From Deltaproteobacteria bacterium (GTDB lineage: Bacteria; Myxococcota_A; UBA796; UBA2385), in the NCBI GenBank assembly GCA_016845285.1, contig JAERSX010000103.1:1-6501 (forward strand): a DNA stretch of 6,501 bases. The letters run 5' to 3'. The notes below the pieces were generated by a model that ran no database searches, was not told where the DNA came from, and saw nothing but the letters and a program-made list of their open reading frames with translations. A program made the position numbers and the translations under genes. Below are positions 1-4,913 of the stretch, piece after piece (the stretch's first letter is position 1; each line of letters opens with the position of its first letter).

Positions 1-233
1 CGTACCGGTCCCCCGAGATCGGCGCGCGGGCCCCGGACGGGCTGCAGTCCATGGCCGATGTCAACGCGCTGGGGGCCACCCGGGACGCCCTGTGCAGCTG
101 GGCCGACGACCCCGACCTGACAGAGATCGTCAGCCAGGCCACGGCCGCGGACCCCTCGGCGCGCTACGCCGACGCCACGGCCCTGGCCGAGGCCCTCGAC
201 CGATGGCTCGCCAACCGGTGGCTCGACACCTGA
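1..233 (+). CDS. Ser/Thr protein kinase-like protein, C-terminal fragment
   Basis: The gene begins before the window; only its last 76 complete codons are visible, ending at TGA 231-233. The first visible residues, YRSPE, match the end of a kinase activation segment (subdomain VIII, normally Y-x-[AS]-P-E). Fourteen residues later the DVNALG stretch matches the subdomain IX D-x3-L-G helix. Near the end, ADPSARYADATALAEAL matches subdomain XI, with its conserved Arg after D-P. These three landmarks in order support a eukaryotic-type (Hanks-type) Ser/Thr kinase, which would phosphorylate protein targets. The stretch between the L-G and the final helices is only about 13 residues, some 30 or more short of usual, so the helix G region is largely missing. 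The catalytic loop lies outside the window, so whether it is an active kinase or a pseudokinase cannot be judged. No membrane segment follows the kinase domain. The acyltransferase gene starts 75 bp downstream on the same strand. Confidence 0.72.
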   Translation, partial: YRSPEIGARAPDGLQSMADVNALGATRDALCSWADDPDLTEIVSQATAADPSARYADATALAEALDRWLANRWLDT

Positions 234-308
234 GGCACCAGGCCAGCGCGAACACCAGCTTGGAGGCCGGCCCTTGGTAGCCTGCAGAGGCACTCCCGCT
301 GAGCGTCC

Positions 309-1811
309 GTGTCCCGCGTCTACGACTCCCTGGTGGGCTTCGCCCGCTTCGTGATCCGCCGCTTCTTCCGCAAGGTCGAGGTCACGGGCCTGGAGTACCT
401 GCCCCAGGACGGCGGCGGCATCCTGGTGAGCTGGCACCCCAACGGGCTCATCGACCCGGTCTTGATCCTGGCCCACTTCCCGCGGCAGGTCATCTTCGGC
501 GCACGCCACGGCCTGTTCCGCTGGCCGGTGCTCGGACAGCTCATGAAGGCGGCCGGCACGGTGCCCATCTACCGGGCCATCGACGCCAGCAGCCTCGATC
601 CGGAGGCCCGCCGGGCCGCCAACACCAGCAGCCTGGACGCCCTGGCCAACCAGGTGGCCCTGGGCTCCTTTTCGTGTCTGTTCCCGGAAGGCGACAGCCA
701 CGACTCGCCCCATCTCCTCGAGCTCAAGAGCGGGGCTGCGCGCTTCTACTACCGGGCCCGCCAGCTGGGGGCAGGCAGCGAGGAGAACCCGGTGATCATC
801 CCGGTGGGGCTCCACTACGACAACAAGAAGGCCTTCCGCAGCAACGCCCTGGTGGCCTTTCATCCACCCCTGGCCCTCGATGAGTTCCTGGAGCGGGTTC
901 CCGACGAGGACACCGAGCCCCCCGAGGCCTTCCGCGAGCGGGTGAGCCGGCTCACCGCCGAGATCGACCGCACCCTGCGCGAGGTGGTGCACGCCACCGA
1001 GAGCTGGGAGATCCACCACCTCATGCACCGGGTGCGCAAGCTCGCGCGCTCCGAGCGGGCCGCCCGGGCCGGCGCCAGCCTGAGCAAGCCCGACATCGCC
1101 GAGCGCACGTTGGCCTTCTCGCGCGTCTGGGCCGGCTACTACACCCGGCTGGAGAGCCACCCCGAGGCCGTCGCCCACCTTCGCACCAAGGTGGCCACCT
1201 ACAACGATGAGATGCGGGCGCTCGGCGTCGAAGATCACGAGCTCGACGACCCGCCCTCGCTGGTCAACGGCTGGTTGATCGGGCTGCTGCTCCTGCAGGT
1301 GGTGCTGGTCTTCCTGGTGCTGCCGCCGGTCATCCTGGTGGGCGCGCTGGTGAACGGCCCCCCGGCGCTGGTGCTCTGGGCGCTGAGCAAGGTGGCGAGC
1401 AAGCGAAAGAAGGACGAGGCCACCGTCAAGGTGTTCGTGGGCATGGTGGCCTTCCCCACGGCATGGGTGAGCGTGGGCGTGCTCGCCGCCCTGGCTCACG
1501 AGGCCGTCGTCGAGGCCTGGCCCATGGTGCCGGACACGCCCATCGCCGTCTTCCTCGCCGCCTCCGGCCTGAGCCTCCTCGGCGGCATGCTCTCGCTCCG
1601 CTACCTGCACGTGGTCCGCGAGACCGCCCACGCCGTGCGGGTTCGCCTCACCCGTGCCCGTGCCCGGGTGACCATCGCCCGGCTGCGTGTGGAGCGCTCC
1701 GAGCTCTACAACCAGGTCGTGGCCCTGGTGGGCGAGCTGGACCTGCCGGGGGCCGTGCGGGCAGACGGCACGGTGGTGCCCGAGGACGATCCAGAGGCCG
1801 TGTTCATCTGA
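309..1811 (+). CDS. PlsC-type acyltransferase, Gpt2/Sct1-like (glycerol-3-phosphate or DHAP acyltransferase family)
   Basis: 500-residue membrane-associated acyltransferase expected to move an acyl chain from acyl-CoA or acyl-ACP to glycerol-3-phosphate or a related lipid precursor. All four family blocks are visible: SWHPNGLIDP with catalytic His43 and Asp49; GTVPIYR ending in Arg89; FPEG at 125-128 followed by LKSGAAR; and IIPVGLHY at 163-170. The HPNxxxDP form, with five residues between His and Asp, is what I know from the yeast Gpt2/Sct1 branch and its bacterial relatives. A helical region (about 225-315) includes TYNDEMRALGVEDHEL, which also resembles that branch. Several hydrophobic segments follow at about 318-362, 372-397 and 404-427, then a short, partly acidic tail. 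The GTG start is the only choice upstream of the conserved region: an in-frame TGA lies at 300-302, and the nearest purine-rich stretch (286-290) is far away, so the ribosome site is weak. Family is confident; substrate is inferred. Confidence 0.88.
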   Translation: MSRVYDSLVGFARFVIRRFFRKVEVTGLEYLPQDGGGILVSWHPNGLIDPVLILAHFPRQVIFGARHGLFRWPVLGQLMKAAGTVPIYRAIDASSLDPEARRAANTSSLDALANQVALGSFSCLFPEGDSHDSPHLLELKSGAARFYYRARQLGAGSEENPVIIPVGLHYDNKKAFRSNALVAFHPPLALDEFLERVPDEDTEPPEAFRERVSRLTAEIDRTLREVVHATESWEIHHLMHRVRKLARSERAARAGASLSKPDIAERTLAFSRVWAGYYTRLESHPEAVAHLRTKVATYNDEMRALGVEDHELDDPPSLVNGWLIGLLLLQVVLVFLVLPPVILVGALVNGPPALVLWALSKVASKRKKDEATVKVFVGMVAFPTAWVSVGVLAALAHEAVVEAWPMVPDTPIAVFLAASGLSLLGGMLSLRYLHVVRETAHAVRVRLTRARARVTIARLRVERSELYNQVVALVGELDLPGAVRADGTVVPEDDPEAVFI

Positions 1812-1867
1812 AGGCAGCCCATCAGGGCGGCCACAGATCTGGCCCCCGATTCGCCGCACACCACCCC

Positions 1868-1874
1868 GAGAGGG
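1868..1874 (+). promoter_or_regulatory. Candidate ribosome binding site GAGAGGG for the Ate1-like gene
   Basis: GAGAGGG is the only purine-rich Shine-Dalgarno-like stretch before the Ate1-like gene. It ends 3 nt before GTG 1878, closer than usual, but lies 30 nt before the alternative in-frame ATG at 1905. It therefore favours GTG 1878 without being decisive. Confidence 0.4.
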
Positions 1875-1877
1875 TAC

Positions 1878-2969
1878 GTGAGTAGCGCAGGTACAGACGA
1901 CTACATGAGTTTCCAGGTCCAGCGACCCGACACCCTCCCCGGCGCCGCCCTCGACGCGTTGCTGGCATCGGGCTGGTACCGCATGCGTCAGACCATGTTC
2001 ACCTGTCGCTACCTGCTCGGCTCCCACGGGCTGCACACCGCCATCTGGACCCGCCTCCCCCTCGCCCGTCACACGTTCCGATCCAGCCTGCGCAAGCACA
2101 TGCGCAAGGTGGAGCGGAACTACCGGGTGCGGGTGCGCCCCTTCGAGCTGACCGCCGAGCACGAGGAGCTCTACACCCGGTACCGGGCACACGTGGGCGG
2201 CGAGCGCTCCGACAGCCTGGCCGGGGTGCTCTACGACGAGGGCGAGTCGTCGGACCGCTTCGACTCCTGGGAGGTCGTCATCGAAGACAAGCTGGGCCAC
2301 ACGGTGGCCTACAGCGTCTTCGACCGGGGTCAATTCGCGCTGCAGAGCATCCTCGGCGTCTACGACCCAGACTACGTGCGCGACAGCCTGGGCTTCGCCA
2401 CCCTGCTCTTCGAGGTGCGGTGGGGACAGCGCGAGGGGCTGCGCCATCACTACTCCGGCTACGTGGTCCCCGGTGTCTCCGCCTTCGACTACAAGACCCG
2501 CGTGGGTGAGCTCGAGGCCTGGAATCCCGACACGGGCATCTGGCGTCCACTGGTCACCCGCGACCCCACCACCCTGCCGGCCCAGCGCATGCAGAGCAGC
2601 CTGCGGGAGCTGGTCGATCGCCTCGCAGATCACGGCGTGAGCGCGCAGCTGCGCTGCCACCCTCCCTACCGCCTGGTGCAGGCCCAGCGGCTGCTCGACT
2701 GGTCGGTGGGCCTGCCCCTGGTGGTCGACTGCGGAGCCCTCCGGGGCCGCCGACAGCGGGTGATCGTGACCCACGATCCCGTCCAGGGGCGCTACCAGAT
2801 CGATGCCTGTCGCCCCAACCGCGACCTCTCCGAGCTCCTCGCTGGCGACTCGGTGCCCAAGCAGGGACCGCCGCCCGAGTGGCGTCTGCTGGTGCGGGTG
2901 CGGCGCCTGGGTGAGCTGGCTTCGGTCGACGAGACGGCTGCCCGGGTGATCGAACACATCCGAACCTGA
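1878..2969 (+). CDS. Ate1/Bpt-like aminoacyl-transferase (arginyl-tRNA--protein transferase-related, GNAT fold)
   Basis: 363-residue protein related to the C-terminal GNAT-fold domain of arginyl/leucyl-tRNA--protein transferases (Ate1, Bpt). The clearest block is QSILGVYDPDYVRDSLG (156-172), then HYSGYVVPGVSAFDYK (191-206) and GELEAWNP. These match the family pattern Y-D-P...S-L-G...Y-x-G-Y...Y-K...E...W-x-P. The N-terminal LLASGWYRMRQTMFTCRYL (28-46) sits where classical enzymes have G-[FWY]-R-R followed by a cysteine-rich cluster; here only Cys43 remains. SSLRKHMRKVERNYRVRV follows, matching the family's basic segment. From memory, the GW-[FY]-RM-x-QT-x-F opening and the extra C-terminal region (about 240-363) resemble a Bacteroidota group annotated as arginine-tRNA-protein transferase. 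Classical members tag protein N-termini for degradation; whether this one uses aminoacyl-tRNA is unknown. An alternative start is ATG 1905. The gap to the acyltransferase is 66 bp, so co-transcription is plausible. Confidence 0.75.
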   Translation: MSSAGTDDYMSFQVQRPDTLPGAALDALLASGWYRMRQTMFTCRYLLGSHGLHTAIWTRLPLARHTFRSSLRKHMRKVERNYRVRVRPFELTAEHEELYTRYRAHVGGERSDSLAGVLYDEGESSDRFDSWEVVIEDKLGHTVAYSVFDRGQFALQSILGVYDPDYVRDSLGFATLLFEVRWGQREGLRHHYSGYVVPGVSAFDYKTRVGELEAWNPDTGIWRPLVTRDPTTLPAQRMQSSLRELVDRLADHGVSAQLRCHPPYRLVQAQRLLDWSVGLPLVVDCGALRGRRQRVIVTHDPVQGRYQIDACRPNRDLSELLAGDSVPKQGPPPEWRLLVRVRRLGELASVDETAARVIEHIRT

Positions 2970-2970
2970 G

Positions 2971-2998
2971 GGCGGCCTGGCGCACCCATGGCGCCGCC
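2971..2998. terminator. GC-rich hairpin between convergent genes, possible bidirectional terminator
   Basis: The 31-bp gap between the convergent stops at 2969 and 3001 holds GGCGGC (2971-2976) and its inverted copy GCCGCC (2993-2998). An alternative inner stem pairs GGCGC 2979-2983 with GCGCC 2991-2995 around a 7-nt loop. Neither strand has a T-tract after the stem, so it is not a canonical intrinsic terminator. Its position is right for ending both transcripts, but short GC stems arise easily in DNA of this composition. Confidence 0.3.
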
Positions 2999-3000
2999 GG

Positions 3001-3720
3001 TCAGCTCCCGCGACTCACACCCAGATCACGCCGCAGGCCACGGGCCACCTGCCGGGAGACCTGGATGGGCGGCCCCGCATCGAGATGGGCGATGTAGCCA
3101 CCCGCCTCGGTGGGCTCGAGCAGGCTGACGTGGTCGAGGTTGACCAGGGCGCGCCGGTGGACCCGCAGAAAGGGCGGCTGTGGCAGACGTTCCTCGAGGG
3201 CACGCACGGTCCAGTCCACGAACAGGCGCTCTCCGGGCAGGTGCACGGCCAGGAGCGAGCCGTCGAAGATGGCGGAGCGCACCGTCCCCGGATCGACCAA
3301 GCGGATCCCCTTGCGCGTGGGAAGGGCCAGGCGATGGGTGCTCGGATCGGGCACCGTCCCCCGCCGCTCTCGCACCCGGGCCAGGGCGGTCTCCAGGCGA
3401 GGACCGTCCACGGGCTTGAGCAGGTAGTCGGCCGCCCCCACCCCGAAGGCCGCCACCGCGTGCTCGGGGTGAGCGGTCACGAAGACCACCGTGATGGCGT
3501 CCGGGTCCATGAGCTCGCTGGCCTGGATCCCGGTGAGGCCCGGCATCTGGATGTCGAGGAACACGAGATCGACGGGCTCTTCGCGCAGCAACAGCAAGGC
3601 CTGGGCGGCGTCGCTGGCCTCGCCGACCACGGTGACGCCGTCACACTCCGACAGCAGCCGGAGCATGCGCCGGCGGGCGAGGAGCTCGTCGTCGACGACC
3701 AGCACGCGCAAGGGGGTCAT
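3001..3720 (-). CDS. LytTR-family response regulator (LytR/AlgR type)
   Basis: 239-residue two-component response regulator. The N-terminal receiver (about 4-120) has all key residues: acidic pair Asp10-Asp11, phosphoacceptor Asp56 in VFLDIQMPG, Thr82 in FVTAH, and Lys102 in DYLLKP. After a short linker, the C-terminal LytTR DNA-binding domain (about 130-235) shows the family signatures: KGIRLVDP, VRALEERLP, FLRVHRRALVNLDHV and ISRQ-like IQVSRQVARGLR. Phosphorylation by the paired kinase should promote binding to promoter DNA as a dimer. Its ATG at 3720-3718 overlaps the upstream kinase stop (3719-3717) in an ATGA arrangement, which indicates translational coupling and a common transcript. 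Target genes cannot be read from the window, but autoregulation through the divergent intergenic region is a reasonable inference. Family and role are confident. Confidence 0.95.
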   Translation of the reverse strand: MTPLRVLVVDDELLARRRMLRLLSECDGVTVVGEASDAAQALLLLREEPVDLVFLDIQMPGLTGIQASELMDPDAITVVFVTAHPEHAVAAFGVGAADYLLKPVDGPRLETALARVRERRGTVPDPSTHRLALPTRKGIRLVDPGTVRSAIFDGSLLAVHLPGERLFVDWTVRALEERLPQPPFLRVHRRALVNLDHVSLLEPTEAGGYIAHLDAGPPIQVSRQVARGLRRDLGVSRGS

Positions 3721-4763
3721 GTCTGCTCCAGGGGCAGGCGGAGCACCGTCTCGGTCCGGGAACCGTCGAGGGCACGATGGGACAAGGTGGCGGCCTCGCC
3801 GAAGCGGAGGGCCAGGCGGCGACGCACGGTGGGGATGCCGTGGCCACCCTCGCGTGGCCCGGTCCAGGCGCCCGGGTTGACGAGCGTCAGGGTGAGCATG
3901 TCGGCCTCGGAGGCCACGGTGAGCACGACCTCACCGTCATGACCGGCCGCTGGACCATGGGTCATGGCGTTCTCGATGAGCGGCAAGCACAGCAGCGGCG
4001 GCACGGCCAGCTCGGGCACCTCGCCTTCCTGGCGGAAGCGAAAGCGCTCGGGATCGCGCACCTGGTACAGGGCGGCCACGTCGCCGCACAGCGCCAGCTC
4101 GCGCTCCAGGCTCCAGGCGTCGGCCTGCAGGGCCCCCAGCATGGTGCGCAAGATGCCGGCGAGGCGCACGATGGCCGCCTCGGCCACCGCTGGATCTTCC
4201 CGACACCACTCCGCGATGGCGTTGAGCGTGTTGAAGAGGAAGTGGGGGTCGAGGTGGGTGCGCAGGGCCAGCAGCTGGGCCTGCTCCTTCTCCTGGGCCA
4301 GCGCCTCGACGCGCGCCCGCTCGCGGACGAGCTGGGCCTCGAGGTCGATGTCTCGGCCCAGACCCCAGCCCCCCACCCAGTAGAGCGCGAGCAGCACGAG
4401 CAGGCTCGTGGTGTCGGTCAGAAAGGTCCAGGGCAGACCCAAGGCGCGAGGCAGGACCGCGCCAGTGCCGTAGATGACGAGCATCCCGGCGAGGCCGTAG
4501 GCCAGGGCCCGGAGGACCGGCCACCGCACCGGGCGGCCCAGGGGAAAGCTGGCCCGCCACAGCCAGGGAGCCGTCAGCAGGAAGGCGCCGCACATGGCCG
4601 CCCCCACCTGCACCGCCGCGAAGTCGCCCCCGAACTGCCACTGCGCCCCGATGAGCGGCACGCAGACCACGGCGATGGCGGCTGCCCGTCGGGGTCGCGC
4701 GAGGGCACGCCACGTGTCCGGGGCGATGGCGAGGGCCTGGCTCCATGGCGAAGTAGAGGTCAC
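3717..4763 (-). CDS. LytS/AlgZ-type membrane sensor histidine kinase
   Basis: Sensor kinase of the HisK_5/LytS-AlgZ class (His_kinase PF06580 type), partner of the downstream LytTR regulator. Numbering from GTG 4763 (348 residues), the N-terminal 130 residues hold about four hydrophobic segments (roughly 27-40, 50-68, 84-104, 119-135), with no large periplasmic sensor domain. A coiled coil rich in E/Q/R/A (140-168) leads into the phospho-acceptor block LDPHFLFNTLNA with His174. The ATPase domain has the N-box LPLIENAMTHG, a VNPG G1 element as in AlgZ-like kinases, and the G2 element GHGIPTVRRRL. It should autophosphorylate on His174 and pass phosphate to Asp56 of the regulator. Start choice: the frame stays open to another GTG at 4829, adding 22 codons whose third positions are less GC-biased than the rest, so I favour 4763. 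Neither start has a strong ribosome site. The signal sensed is unknown. Confidence 0.93.
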   Translation of the reverse strand: MTSTSPWSQALAIAPDTWRALARPRRAAAIAVVCVPLIGAQWQFGGDFAAVQVGAAMCGAFLLTAPWLWRASFPLGRPVRWPVLRALAYGLAGMLVIYGTGAVLPRALGLPWTFLTDTTSLLVLLALYWVGGWGLGRDIDLEAQLVRERARVEALAQEKEQAQLLALRTHLDPHFLFNTLNAIAEWCREDPAVAEAAIVRLAGILRTMLGALQADAWSLERELALCGDVAALYQVRDPERFRFRQEGEVPELAVPPLLCLPLIENAMTHGPAAGHDGEVVLTVASEADMLTLTLVNPGAWTGPREGGHGIPTVRRRLALRFGEAATLSHRALDGSRTETVLRLPLEQT

Positions 4764-4834
4764 AAGCCGACCGTAGCCCGCAAGGATGTGGAGGAGGCAA
4801 CAGACCTCTGCCAGCGGTCCGTTTCGCACCCCAG

Positions 4835-4853
4835 ACCGTCTCGACGAGACGGT
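4835..4853. promoter_or_regulatory. 19-bp perfect palindrome, probable operator in the divergent intergenic region
   Basis: ACCGTCTCG (4835-4843) and CGAGACGGT (4845-4853) are exact inverted copies around a single A at 4844. It lies between the divergently transcribed sensor kinase and receiver/cyclase genes, 60 bp before ATG 4914 and 71 bp before the kinase GTG 4763 (5 bp before the alternative GTG 4829). A 9+1+9 symmetric site in a promoter region is typical of a homodimeric repressor or activator operator. It is not an obvious LytTR site, since those are usually two imperfect direct repeats. A transcript-level hairpin is the alternative, though a 1-nt loop would force the inner pairs open. 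Confidence 0.6.
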
Positions 4854-4875
4854 GAGGTGTCGCCACCAGATCGAG

Positions 4876-4881
4876 GTTCAA
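4876..4881 (-). promoter_or_regulatory. Possible -35 element TTGAAC for the kinase/regulator operon
   Basis: Read on the minus strand, TTGAAC is the best sigma70-type -35 match in the intergenic region. Seventeen bases further on, the -10 position reads ACCTCA, a poor match. If real, the palindrome at 4835-4853 would fall around or just after the transcription start, suiting repression. Low confidence, as GC-rich organisms often have weak consensus. Confidence 0.15.
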
Positions 4882-4903
4882 GATCTCCACTGGACGATCC
4901 GAC

Positions 4904-4908
4904 GGGGG
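4904..4908 (+). promoter_or_regulatory. Ribosome binding site (G-rich) for the receiver/cyclase gene
   Basis: GGGGG ends 5 nt before ATG 4914. It is the feature that fixes this start: the reading frame stays open far upstream, but that extension runs antisense to the sensor-kinase gene. The match is to the G-rich core of a Shine-Dalgarno site rather than to full AGGAGG. Confidence 0.5.
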
Positions 4909-4913
4909 TTGGC

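Noticed and set aside
1834..1841. CAGATCTG palindrome in the gap before the Ate1-like gene
   Set aside because: Eight bases are too short to be meaningful, and no stable longer stem or T-tract surrounds them.
1463..1885. A 140-codon open frame overlapping the 3' end of the acyltransferase
   Set aside because: An arginine/glycine-rich out-of-frame translation without motifs; it lies over the membrane segments of the real gene and its third-position bias is wrong.
3085..3942. A 285-codon plus-strand open frame over the LytTR regulator
   Set aside because: The opposite strand encodes a complete receiver plus LytTR domain with all active-site residues, so this is a strand shadow.
4868..4885. 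AGATC direct repeats 13 bp apart, considered as a LytTR binding site
   Set aside because: The spacing is close to that of LytTR sites, but the repeats do not fit the usual half-site with a central GTT, and a 5-base repeat is expected by chance.
3777..4913. A long open frame on the plus strand upstream of, and in frame with, the receiver/cyclase gene
   Set aside because: It runs antisense to the sensor kinase, which has clear HFLFNTLN and ATPase motifs. The translation is low-complexity Gly/Arg/Gln-rich with no family pattern, as expected from the opposite strand of GC-rich genes. The real start is ATG 4914 after a G-rich ribosome site.
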